Source: Lentisphaeria bacterium
Lineage (GTDB): Bacteria > Verrucomicrobiota > Lentisphaeria > Oligosphaerales > PUNB01
Reading direction: 5' to 3'
Assembly (NCBI GenBank): GCA_007133055.1
Contig: SLNM01000266.1
Span: forward strand, 1-6,374
Length of the DNA: 6,374 nucleotides
In this document: positions 1-6,194 of the stretch, one piece after another
Numbering within the stretch: position 1 is the stretch's first letter
Layout of the letters: the number at the start of each line of letters is the position of its first letter
The notes under the pieces: generated by a model
The model's database searches: none
What the model saw: the letters and a program-made list of their open reading frames with translations, nothing else
Told to the model about the DNA's origin: nothing
Made by a program: the position numbers and the translations under genes

Positions 1-1
1 C

Positions 2-697
2 ATGAACGAGGCGGTCCGGCGCATTGTCGAGGGACAGCAGGAGGAAACCGGCGGCTGGGACTACTTCTATCGCGCCTATTCTGTAAACAACCGCTGGGAC
101 CTGTCGGTGTCCGCCTGGCAGGTTCAGGCGCTCAAGGCCGCGCATATGGCCGGCGCCGATGTCGAGGGACTGGAGGAAGCCATGGATAGAGCAGTTGACT
201 TCCTGAAGAATCGCACTTTTCACAGCGAACGCGGCTTCGGGTATTCCGGAGGTCCGGGGCAAGGCGCCCGCCCGGCCGTGCAGGGCGGCGGCACCCTCGG
301 GTTGCAGTTGCTCGGTGAGCTGCGCAGCAGCGAGGTGCGGACAGGCATTGATATTATCAATCGATATCGCACCGAGGGCAATATTTCCTGGGACAATGAC
401 CGTCTGGCCTATATCGCCTATTATCAGACGCAGGCGGTGTTCCATGCCGGCACCCGCCACTTTCGGTCCTGGAACAACACACTGGCGCCGGTGCTGATTC
501 AAAACCAGAGCCCCGATGGCAGTTGGCGGCCTCCCGGCGCCGACGGCTGGGACGGCAGTCCGGTCATGAACACTACTCTGAACGCCATGAGCCTGATGGT
601 TTACTACCGTTTCCTGCCCACTTTCCAGGACCCGGAGGAGCGCGAGGAAACCGTCGATGTCTTCGCCTTCGACGACGATGATTTCAGCCTGGAATAA
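2..697 (+). CDS. QW-repeat (prenyltransferase/squalene-oxidase repeat) protein, 5'-truncated by window edge
   Basis: This is the C-terminal 231 residues or so of a protein with the alpha-alpha barrel fold shared by squalene/hopene cyclases and protein prenyltransferases. Two QW motifs (Q-x3-G-x-W) are visible: QEETGGW at residues 13-19 and QSPDGSW at 169-175, counting from the ATG at base 2. Between them lie alternating helical stretches and a Gly-rich turn (GFGYSGGPG). The terminal DDW/DCTAE-type catalytic motif of true triterpene cyclases is not seen in this part, so a cyclase activity is not supported. The protein ends in an acidic tail (FDDDDFSLE). The ATG lies one base inside the window with no room for a ribosome site, and such proteins usually carry more repeats, so the true start is probably upstream. 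Many PVC-group bacteria carry secreted or membrane proteins of this kind with unknown function. It ends 52 nt before prfB and no good terminator separates them. Confidence 0.75.
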   Translation: MNEAVRRIVEGQQEETGGWDYFYRAYSVNNRWDLSVSAWQVQALKAAHMAGADVEGLEEAMDRAVDFLKNRTFHSERGFGYSGGPGQGARPAVQGGGTLGLQLLGELRSSEVRTGIDIINRYRTEGNISWDNDRLAYIAYYQTQAVFHAGTRHFRSWNNTLAPVLIQNQSPDGSWRPPGADGWDGSPVMNTTLNAMSLMVYYRFLPTFQDPEEREETVDVFAFDDDDFSLE

Positions 698-749
698 TTA
701 TTGTTCGGTGGTTATCCCTTAATCGGCTGGAAAAAAGAGATTAATCGCA

Positions 750-1869
750 ATGAATATAGACGAATTCAAGGAATGTGAAAGTCAGGGTCGGCGGCGGCTC
801 GATGACTTGAGGGGGTTTCTTTGACCTTGCCCGGCGACGGCGGGAGTTGCGGGATTTGGAAGAGGCGATGAGCCGCCCCGATTTCTGGAATGACCAGGAA
901 TCGGCACGCCAGACTGTGGCCCGCTTGAAGCAGGTGCGCGGTGTGGTACAGCCCTTTGACAAGTTGGAGGCTCGGTTCGAAGACTTCAATGTGCTCGGAG
1001 AGCTGGCGGAGGATGATCCGGACGAATCGGCGGAGCTTTTGCGCGAAGCCGATGCGGCCTGGGCAAATATCGTGCGGGACTTGGACCGCATCGAGCTGCT
1101 CAGCTTCCTCGGCGGCTCCACCGATGCCAATGGTGCCATTGTCTCCATTAACGCCGGCGCCGGCGGCACCGAGTCCTGCGACTGGGCCGAAATGCTCTTG
1201 CGCATGTACACCCACTGGGCCGACCATCAGGGGTTCAGGACGGAAATGATCGATTTCCAGCCGGGCGACGAAGCAGGGCTTAAAAGCGTCACTTTCATTG
1301 TTTCCGGCGAATATGCCTTCGGCTATCTCAAGCACGAACGCGGTGTCCACCGCCTGGTGCGCATTTCCCCCTTCGACAGCAATCAGCGGCGCCATACATC
1401 GTTTGCGGCCGTTGACGTGGTGGCCGAGGTCGAGGACGACATCAATATCGAAATCGAGGAAAACGAGCTGAGAATCGACACCTATCGTTCCAGCGGCGCC
1501 GGCGGACAGCATGTCAACCGCACCGATAGCGCGGTGCGCATCACACATTTGCCGACAGGCTTGGTGGTGGCCTGCCAGCAGGAGCGCTCGCAGCATAAAA
1601 ACCGGGCCAAGGCATTGAAAATTCTCAAGGCCAAGCTGTATGAGCGCGAGGAGGAAGCAAGAACCCAGGAGCGTCATGCGGAGTACGGAGAAAAAAGCGA
1701 CAACGCCTGGGGCAATCAGATTCGCTCCTACGTTCTACACCCCTACCAAATGGTCAAGGATTTGCGCACCGATGTCCAGTCATCCAACCCCGGCGCTGTC
1801 CTGAACGGTGAGTTGGGCCCCTTTATCGAGGCCATGCTGCGCCATCAGTCCGCCAGAACTCAGGCTTAA
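750..1869 (+). CDS. prfB: Peptide chain release factor 2 (RF2), made by +1 programmed frameshift
   Basis: RF2 recognises UGA and UAA stop codons in the ribosomal A site and triggers peptide release. The ATG at 750 opens a 24-codon frame ending at an in-frame TGA (822-824). A +1 shift at CTT (819-821) continues at GAC (823) to the TAA at 1867-1869, giving 372 residues (E. coli RF2 has 365). The joined N-terminus (MNIDEFKECE...RGFLDLARRRREL) aligns in style and spacing with known RF2 proteins. The specificity tripeptide SPF is at residues 206-208 (RF1 has PxT), and the peptidyl-transferase motif GGQ is at 251-253 inside SSGAGGQHVNRT. The ribosome site is weak (AAGAGA about 10 nt upstream). A gene caller that ignores the frameshift would start at the TTG at 847 and lose 32 residues. 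folB follows after 6 nt, suggesting one transcript. Confidence 0.97.
810..825 (+). promoter_or_regulatory. prfB programmed +1 frameshift site
   Basis: The site reads AGG GGG TTT CTT TGA C. It has the internal Shine-Dalgarno-like AGGGGG (810-815), one spacer codon (TTT), the slippery CTT (819-821), the in-frame UGA stop (822-824) and a following C that weakens termination. Order and spacing match the classic E. coli prfB site (AGG GGG TAT CTT TGA C). In known systems, low RF2 lets the ribosome pause at UGA and slip +1 into the RF2 frame, while ample RF2 terminates to a short 24-residue product. This gives autoregulation of RF2 level. Confidence 0.97.
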
Positions 1870-1875
1870 ACGCAA

Positions 1876-2229
1876 ATGGACAAGATTATTATTCAAGATT
1901 TACTGGTCCGTTGTGTGATTGGTGTTTTTCCTCATGAACGCCACCATCCCCGGGATGTGCTGGTCAACCTGACTTTGTTCTGCGATCTTGCCCCCGCTGC
2001 CGCCAGTGACCGGCTCGAGGATGCGATCGACTACAAAGCACTGAAGTTTCGGATTGTCGAGCTGGCTGAGAAATCCGCCTTCAAGCTGGTTGAAACCATG
2101 GCCGAATCCATTGCCCGGCTGGTTCTCGAAACTCCCGGGGTCGACTATGTCAAGGTCAGGGTGGACAAGCCTGGCGCCCTTACCTACGCCCGTTCGGTCG
2201 GGGTGGAAATCGAACGCCCAAAACCTTGA
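1876..2229 (+). CDS. folB: Dihydroneopterin aldolase
   Basis: This cytosolic folate-pathway enzyme converts 7,8-dihydroneopterin to 6-hydroxymethyl-7,8-dihydropterin and glycolaldehyde; it normally works as an octamer of tunnelling-fold subunits. At 117 residues it has the usual family length. Residues expected in the active site are present: Glu21 in IGVFPHER, Tyr53 in DYKAL, Glu73 in KLVETMAES and Lys98 in VDKPGAL; these match Glu22, Tyr54, Glu74 and Lys100 of the S. aureus enzyme. The KPGAL motif favours FolB over the FolX epimerase. The usual PQ after HERxx is PR here (Pro25-Arg26), a mild variation. The ATG is 6 nt after the prfB stop with only a weak ribosome site (CAGG at 1861), so translational coupling is likely. 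No folK or folP lies next to it in the window, so the folate genes are probably dispersed. Confidence 0.95.
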   Translation: MDKIIIQDLLVRCVIGVFPHERHHPRDVLVNLTLFCDLAPAAASDRLEDAIDYKALKFRIVELAEKSAFKLVETMAESIARLVLETPGVDYVKVRVDKPGALTYARSVGVEIERPKP

Positions 2230-2291
2230 GCCGAGCGGCGGATTGGTCAGATGCCGTGAAGGTTCAACCGATTCAGGACAGGAAACCTTGT

Positions 2292-3200
2292 ATGGGTAAA
2301 CTGGCTCCATATATTTTTGGAACCCTCCCCAATGCTTCGCTATGGCGAGTGCTTGGCAGCCTGCTGTTCATCCTTGCAGCCAGTTACTTGGGGCTGGCGG
2401 TATATCTTTACTTTTTTCAGTCGCGCCTGGTATACTTCCCCACTGCCACGCTGGTCGGTTCGCCTGCCGACCTTGGTCTGGCCTATCAGGATGTATGGCT
2501 GAACCCGGACAAAGGGAAAGGCTTTGTTCATGCCTGGGCAGCTCCCGCCGACCCCTCGTTCGACAGTGGCCGCTGGGTGCTCTTCTGCCACGGCAATGGC
2601 GGTAATATCAGCGGTCGGCTGCCCTTGCTGGAAATACTGCACCGGCTGGGATATTCCACGCTTATTTTCGACTATCGCGGGTTCGGTCGGAGCTCCGGCA
2701 GACCGACCGAAAGAAATACCTACCAGGACGCAGTCGCGGCCTGGCGTTGGCTGGTCGAGGAGCAGGCGGTGGCGCCGGAGGACATTATGGTTTTCGGTCG
2801 CTCCCTTGGCGGCGCGGTCGCCGCCTGGCTGGCCCGGGAGAAGAATCCCGGCCTGCTGGTGGTGGAATCCACTTTCACCTCGCTGGTTGACATGGGCCGG
2901 CAGCTTTATCCTTTCCTGCCGGTACACTGGCTGGCCCGCCATCGCTATCCGACCCAAAGACACATAGCCTCCTACCCGGGGCCAATCCTGATTATGCACA
3001 GCCAGGATGACGAACTGGTACCCATGGAGATGGGGCGGCAGCTATATAAAACCGCGACCGGCGACAAGCTGTTCATCGAGCTGCGAGGGGGACACAACGA
3101 GGTCTGGTACGTAATGGGCCGGGAGTATGAGCAACGACTGCGCCAGGGAGTCGAGCAACTGTGGCCGCAGCCAGAGCCGGTGGCCGGGGACGAACGGTGA
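2292..3200 (+). CDS. Membrane-anchored alpha/beta hydrolase, BEM46/YfhR-like (COG1073 type)
   Basis: This is a serine hydrolase of the alpha/beta fold; its substrate cannot be deduced. With the ATG at 2292 the protein has 302 residues. A single hydrophobic segment at about residues 20-42 probably anchors it in the inner membrane, followed by QSRLVYFPT, a typical start of the BEM46/YfhR (ABHD13-like) domain. Visible motifs are the oxyanion-loop HGNGGN at 100-105, the strand/loop DYRGFGRSSG, the nucleophile elbow G-R-S-L-G with Ser171, the acid Asp240 in HSQDDELVP and His268 in GGHNEV, so the catalytic triad is complete. The 2292 ATG is preferred because AGGA (2280-2283) sits 8 nt upstream and the membrane segment follows closely. 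A TTG at 2226 overlapping the folB stop (TTGA) would add 22 polar residues and has no visible ribosome site. It probably shares the prfB-folB transcript, 62 nt downstream of folB. Confidence 0.88.
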   Translation: MGKLAPYIFGTLPNASLWRVLGSLLFILAASYLGLAVYLYFFQSRLVYFPTATLVGSPADLGLAYQDVWLNPDKGKGFVHAWAAPADPSFDSGRWVLFCHGNGGNISGRLPLLEILHRLGYSTLIFDYRGFGRSSGRPTERNTYQDAVAAWRWLVEEQAVAPEDIMVFGRSLGGAVAAWLAREKNPGLLVVESTFTSLVDMGRQLYPFLPVHWLARHRYPTQRHIASYPGPILIMHSQDDELVPMEMGRQLYKTATGDKLFIELRGGHNEVWYVMGREYEQRLRQGVEQLWPQPEPVAGDER

Positions 3201-3281
3201 TGCGTCCTTAATCGTCAATCGATCCCTCTTACTCGGATACCCATACGCGAACCAGAACTCACTTTTAAGCGCAAATGGAAC

Positions 3282-3331
3282 GCCCTGTTTTCATAGTATT
3301 CCTGAAAATAGACTGGTTGGGCTTTTTTCTT
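3282..3331 (+). terminator. Probable Rho-independent terminator of the prfB-folB-hydrolase group
   Basis: GCCC (3282-3285) can pair with GGGC (3319-3322). Inside it TTTTCA (3288-3293) pairs with TGAAAA (3303-3308). The arm is followed at once by a T tract (TTTTTTCTTT, 3323 onward). The two helices are joined by an uneven internal loop (2 nt on the left, 10 nt on the right), so the stem is imperfect. Position, 82 nt after the hydrolase stop, and the T run support the call. AACCAG (3250-3255) could instead pair with CTGGTT (3313-3318), next to the GGGC arm. Confidence 0.55.
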
Positions 3332-3407
3332 TCTGATTGTATATTCCAAGCTCTGCACCTTGACTGACGCATTACCCTGACAAGACTTAAGCAGTTGCAA
3401 AGTTCCT

Positions 3408-3453
3408 CTGGACAGTCTACATTGCATACCTCCAGTGCAACACTGCTGTCCAG
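3408..3453 (+). promoter_or_regulatory. Nested perfect inverted repeat upstream of the Lrp-type regulator gene
   Basis: CTGGACAG (3408-3415) is exactly inverted as CTGTCCAG (3446-3453). Centred inside it, TTGCA (3422-3426) is inverted as TGCAA (3436-3440). The internal loops are nearly equal (6 and 5 nt) and the apical loop is 9 nt. As DNA this dyad spans 46 bp and could be an operator for the dimeric or multimeric Lrp-family protein encoded 80 bp downstream, since autoregulation is common in that family. As RNA it would form an 8 bp plus 5 bp stem. No T tract follows, so a plain terminator is unlikely. Confidence 0.5.
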
Positions 3454-3463
3454 GCTGAAATTA

Positions 3464-3481
3464 GGGGTGCCGCATAACCCC
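3464..3481 (+). repeat. Small hairpin in the probable leader of the regulator gene
   Basis: GGGGT (3464-3468) pairs with ACCCC (3477-3481) around an 8-nt loop, 10 nt downstream of the larger nested inverted repeat. It has no T tract. It may be part of the same structured leader or operator; function unknown. Confidence 0.35.
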
Positions 3482-3532
3482 GCGGAAGAGCAAAGAGAAG
3501 GGCAAACCAGAAACTTCGACGAGGAACCGAGG

Positions 3533-4030
3533 ATGACCAACCTGGAGCTGAAAAAGAAGATTATCGCCTTGCTTCAACGCAACGCTCGCATGAGCGACGT
3601 CGAGATTGCCGAGCGCTTGCTCAGCGAGACCGATACGGTTGCCGGGGCGATTAAGGAGCTGGAGAACGAGGGGGCGATCATTGGCTACCATGCCCTGGTA
3701 AACGAGGAGATTGCCGGCGGCGACGAAGTGCGCGCCCTGATCGAAGTACAGGTGCTGCCCGACCGCGACGGCGGTTTCGACCGGGTGGCCAGGGTGATAT
3801 CCCGTTTCAGTGAAGTGCGCAGCGTCTACCTGGTCTCCGGCCAGTACGACCTGCGAGTCGAAGTGGTGGGCGAAACCTTGCAGCAGGTGGCGCTGTTTGT
3901 CGCCAGTCGGTTGGCGCCGATTGACGGGGTGCAGGCCACTGCCACTCATTTTCTCCTGAAAAAATACAAGGAATCCGGATTCGCGGCGGAAAGGGATGAA
4001 GTTTATGAGCGCCTCAAAATCTCACCATGA
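3533..4030 (+). CDS. Lrp/AsnC-family transcriptional regulator (YugG/AlaR-like)
   Basis: This is a 165-residue DNA-binding regulator of amino-acid metabolism. Residues 1-60 form the winged helix-turn-helix; MSDVEIAERL and the AGAIKELENEGAIIGY segment match the family's HTH and wing. Residues about 66-145 form the RAM effector-binding/oligomerisation domain, with VRALIEVQV, the SVYLVSGQYDL core (GQYDL 103-107) and the ATATHFLLKKYKESG tail. The RAM domain and tail closely resemble, from memory, the Bacillus subtilis YugG (AlaR) type, whose gene sits beside an alanine aminotransferase gene. The ATG at 3533 has GAGGA (3521-3525) 7 nt upstream and gives a normal family length; the frame is open further back to a TTG at 3395 but those residues look like leader. 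Its 3' end overlaps the aminotransferase by 35 nt (26 if the later start is used), implying one transcript. It probably controls its own operon in response to an amino acid. Confidence 0.92.
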   Translation: MTNLELKKKIIALLQRNARMSDVEIAERLLSETDTVAGAIKELENEGAIIGYHALVNEEIAGGDEVRALIEVQVLPDRDGGFDRVARVISRFSEVRSVYLVSGQYDLRVEVVGETLQQVALFVASRLAPIDGVQATATHFLLKKYKESGFAAERDEVYERLKISP

Positions 4031-5192
4031 ACGGCACCATTGGGTGGCCGGGCACATAGCCGGATTGCCGCGCAGCGGCATCCGTGATTTCTTTGAATTG
4101 GTCAGCGCCCGCGACGAGGTTGTTTCCCTGGGGATAGGCGAGCCTGACTTTGTCACTCCGTGGAGTATCCGGGAAGCCACCATATACGCACTTGACCAGG
4201 GGCACACCAGCTATACCTCCAACCTCGGCCTGATTAGCCTGCGCCGTGAATGCTGCCGCTATGTTCAGAGTGAATTCGGAGTTGACTACCAGCCGGACCA
4301 GGAGTGCATTGTCACCGTGGGAGTCAGTGAAGGGCTGGACCTGGTTATGCGGGCCATCCTCAATCCCGGCGACGAGGTGATCTACCACCAGCCCGCATTT
4401 GTCTCCTACGCCCCGGCCATTGCCATGGCCCACGCCCGACCCGTGCCGGTGCATACCAGGGAGGCGGACGGCTTTGTCCTGTCGGCGGCGGACGTGGAAA
4501 ATAAGATCACGCCAAAAACCAAGGCTCTGCTCCTGAACTACCCTAACAATCCCACCGGCGCCAATCTCGGAGAACCGGAAAAGGCGGCTTTGGCGAAAGT
4601 GGCCGTCAAGCACGACTTGCTGGTGATCACCGATGAAATATATTCGGAGCTGACCTATGGCCTGCGCGGCGCATCCATCGCCGCCTATCCCGGCATGCGC
4701 GAACGCACCGTGTTTCTGCACGGATTCAGCAAGGCCTACGCCATGACCGGATACCGCATCGGCTACGCCTGCGGCCCCCATCAGCTGATCGACGCCATGA
4801 TGAAGGTCCATCAGTACTCCATGATGTGCGCCTGCGGTTTCGCCCAGGAAGCCGCAGTCGAGGCTCTGCGCAATGGGCGGGATGAGCGGGAAGCAATGCG
4901 CGAAGAATATCGGCAGCGCCGTAATGTAATCGTTAAAAGACTCAACGATATGGGGCTGCCATGCAGTCTGCCGGACGGAGCCTTCTATGTTTTCCCGCGG
5001 ATTAGCGACACCGGCCTGGACTCGCAGCAGTTCGCCATGCGCTTGCTGGAGCAGAAGAATGTGGCCGTGGTCCCCGGCACCGCCTTCGGAGAGGCGGGCG
5101 AAGGCTATGTGCGCTGCTCGTACGCCGCGTCAATGACTGACATTGAAACGGCTATGACACGCATGCGCGAGTTTGTCAATGAACTCTCCTGA
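3996..5192 (+). CDS. Class I/II PLP-dependent aminotransferase, AlaT/YugH-like
   Basis: This cytosolic fold-type I aminotransferase moves an amino group between an amino acid and a 2-oxo acid. It has 398 residues, the normal length. Key residues from the ATG at 3996 are: substrate-pocket SLGIGEPDFVTP near the N-terminus, Asn185 in NNPTG (184-188), Asp213 and Tyr216 in DEIYSELTY, the PLP Schiff-base Lys246 in FSKAYAMTGYRIGY and the carboxylate-binding Arg373 in YVRCSYA. The blocks SGIRDFFEL, GEPDFVTPW, KVHQYSMMCA and EGYVRCSYA resemble B. subtilis YugH/AlaT and, less closely, PatA. Alanine transaminase is therefore the best guess, but an aromatic or N-acetyl-diaminopimelate substrate is not excluded. 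An ATG at 4005 is an equally good start, with AAGGGA (3991-3996) better spaced for it; the first ATG has GCGGA 5 nt upstream. It overlaps the Lrp-type regulator gene. Confidence 0.94.
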   Translation: MKFMSASKSHHERHHWVAGHIAGLPRSGIRDFFELVSARDEVVSLGIGEPDFVTPWSIREATIYALDQGHTSYTSNLGLISLRRECCRYVQSEFGVDYQPDQECIVTVGVSEGLDLVMRAILNPGDEVIYHQPAFVSYAPAIAMAHARPVPVHTREADGFVLSAADVENKITPKTKALLLNYPNNPTGANLGEPEKAALAKVAVKHDLLVITDEIYSELTYGLRGASIAAYPGMRERTVFLHGFSKAYAMTGYRIGYACGPHQLIDAMMKVHQYSMMCACGFAQEAAVEALRNGRDEREAMREEYRQRRNVIVKRLNDMGLPCSLPDGAFYVFPRISDTGLDSQQFAMRLLEQKNVAVVPGTAFGEAGEGYVRCSYAASMTDIETAMTRMREFVNELS

Positions 5193-5302
5193 GCCTGCCG
5201 CACCAGAACGCCAGCCTGATTAATTCATGCAACAAACCGGTGCCGCATGGTCGAAGGCTTGCGGTCGCACAAGTTGCCAATCTTGAGCTGGGAGACTTGC
5301 AG

Positions 5303-6121
5303 ATGTCCACTTCCGCCAGACAGGTGTTTGGCCGCAGCGATCAATATCATACTTCGCCGGACATTCCGGTTTATTGGGCCTACCGTCCGCCCATTTTGCG
5401 AAGCCTCTGCTTCCACCTGGCTTTCCTTGGCGGGCTTTTGCGTCGCAGCCGGCATTTGGCGGTGCGCGGGAAGTTCGACGAGGAAGCTCACGCCGCCGCC
5501 GGGCTGACATATTTGCGGCACGTCGAGCGAGCCGGCGGCAAATTTCACGTTGCCGGGCTGGACTGTCTCGATCGGACTTCAGAGCCGGTGGTGGTGGCAG
5601 GCAATCACATGAGCTTCTGCGAAACCTTTGTCCTGGCCGCCATGGTCGGCGCGCGCAAGCATAAGATCAGTTTCATCATCAAGGAGAGCCTGGCTCGCTA
5701 TCCGCTGTTTGGCCCGGTAGTCAGCTCGACCCATCCCATTTTAGTTACCCGGAAAAACCCGCGCGAGGATTTAAAAAGGGTGATGAAGCTGGGCGCCGAG
5801 GCGTTGGCACAGGGGCGCAGCGTCATTGTCTTTCCGCAAAATAGGCGCAGGCTGACGTTTCGCGCCAGCGAATTCAACAGTATCGGCGCTAAACTTGCCC
5901 GGCGGGCGCAGGTGCCGCTGGTGCCGATGGCCTTGCGCACCGACTTTTTGCTGCCCGGCAGAATTTTTTTGGACTTCGGGCCGATTAAACCTGAACGACC
6001 CTTATACTTCGAATTCGGACCCGCCCTGTCGCCCACCGGACAGAGCAAGGATACCCATCGGCAAACCGTGGCCTTCATCGTCGACCGCCTGCGGAAATGG
6101 GGGGTGCCGGTGGCGGAGTGA
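5303..6121 (+). CDS. PlsC-like lysophospholipid / 1-acyl-glycerol-3-phosphate acyltransferase
   Basis: This is a member of the glycerolipid acyltransferase (PlsC/LPLAT) family, which transfers an acyl chain to a lysophospholipid or similar acceptor at the inner membrane. With the ATG at 5303 it has 272 residues; GGGAG (5290-5294) lies 8 nt upstream. A GTG at 5240 would add 21 residues but lacks a good ribosome site. A hydrophobic segment at about residues 29-41 may associate with the membrane. Motif I is NHMSFCE (101-107), an HX4E instead of the usual HX4D, with His102 as catalytic base. The FPEGTR-type motif III is FPQNRRRLTF (177-186), with Gln for Glu. The P-site motif VPLVPMAL follows. 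From memory a deltaproteobacterial subfamily has NHMS..ET and FPQ.TR, so the Glu and Gln are probably subfamily traits; the N-R pair at 180-181 looks individual. Substrate uncertain. It lies 110 nt after the aminotransferase and may have its own promoter. Confidence 0.86.
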   Translation: MSTSARQVFGRSDQYHTSPDIPVYWAYRPPILRSLCFHLAFLGGLLRRSRHLAVRGKFDEEAHAAAGLTYLRHVERAGGKFHVAGLDCLDRTSEPVVVAGNHMSFCETFVLAAMVGARKHKISFIIKESLARYPLFGPVVSSTHPILVTRKNPREDLKRVMKLGAEALAQGRSVIVFPQNRRRLTFRASEFNSIGAKLARRAQVPLVPMALRTDFLLPGRIFLDFGPIKPERPLYFEFGPALSPTGQSKDTHRQTVAFIVDRLRKWGVPVAE

Positions 6122-6194
6122 AGAACGGTGCTCACCAGGTCAATAGTTGAGGCTCCTCCGCAGAATCTGTGGGTGTTTGTATGTTCGCGGGGCG

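Larger units (their letters stand above)
3201..3532. other. 332-nt intergenic region between the hydrolase and the Lrp-type regulator
   Basis: No convincing gene is seen here. The first half holds a probable terminator for the upstream genes (3282-3331). The second half holds the nested inverted repeat (3408-3453) and a second small hairpin (3464-3481), then a purine-rich stretch with the regulator's ribosome site GAGGA at 3521-3525. Promoter signals are weak. A TATATT at 3340-3345 has a poor -35 (TTGGGC, 3317-3322, 17-nt spacing), and a TTGACT at 3360-3365 lacks a good -10. The regulator's frame is open back to a TTG at 3395, but there is no ATG in it before 3533. Confidence 0.7.

Noticed and set aside
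719..744. TTAATC (719-724) and GATTAA (739-744) inverted repeat before prfB, with an A6 run in the loop
   Set aside because: It is a 6-bp A/T-rich stem with a 14-nt loop and no T tract; too weak to call a terminator or a regulatory hairpin.
766..1677. 303-residue minus-strand open frame over prfB
   Set aside because: It lies opposite the well-supported RF2 gene and its translation shows no family motifs.
2226..2291. TTG start at 2226 overlapping the folB stop, giving a 324-residue hydrolase
   Set aside because: There is no ribosome site, the extra residues are polar and would precede the membrane anchor, while ATG 2292 has AGGA at good spacing.
3360..3389. TTGACT at 3360-3365 as the -35 of a regulator promoter
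   Set aside because: No acceptable -10 hexamer occurs 16-18 nt downstream; the -35 match alone is not enough.
3464..3485. Faint likeness to the T-box antiterminator consensus (AGGGTGG-ACCGCG type) in AGGGGTGCCGC
   Set aside because: Bases are missing from the core motif, no stem I specifier loop can be identified, no following terminator is present, and the downstream genes are not a synthetase or transporter.
3395..3532. Upstream extension of the Lrp-type regulator to TTG 3395 or GTG 3467
   Set aside because: The extension overlaps the inverted repeats, its residues are low-complexity and unlike the family, and ATG 3533 has a strong ribosome site and gives the usual length.
5243..5264. CCGCA/TGCGG inverted repeat between the aminotransferase and acyltransferase genes as a terminator
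   Set aside because: It is only a 5-bp stem with a 12-nt loop and is not followed by a T tract.
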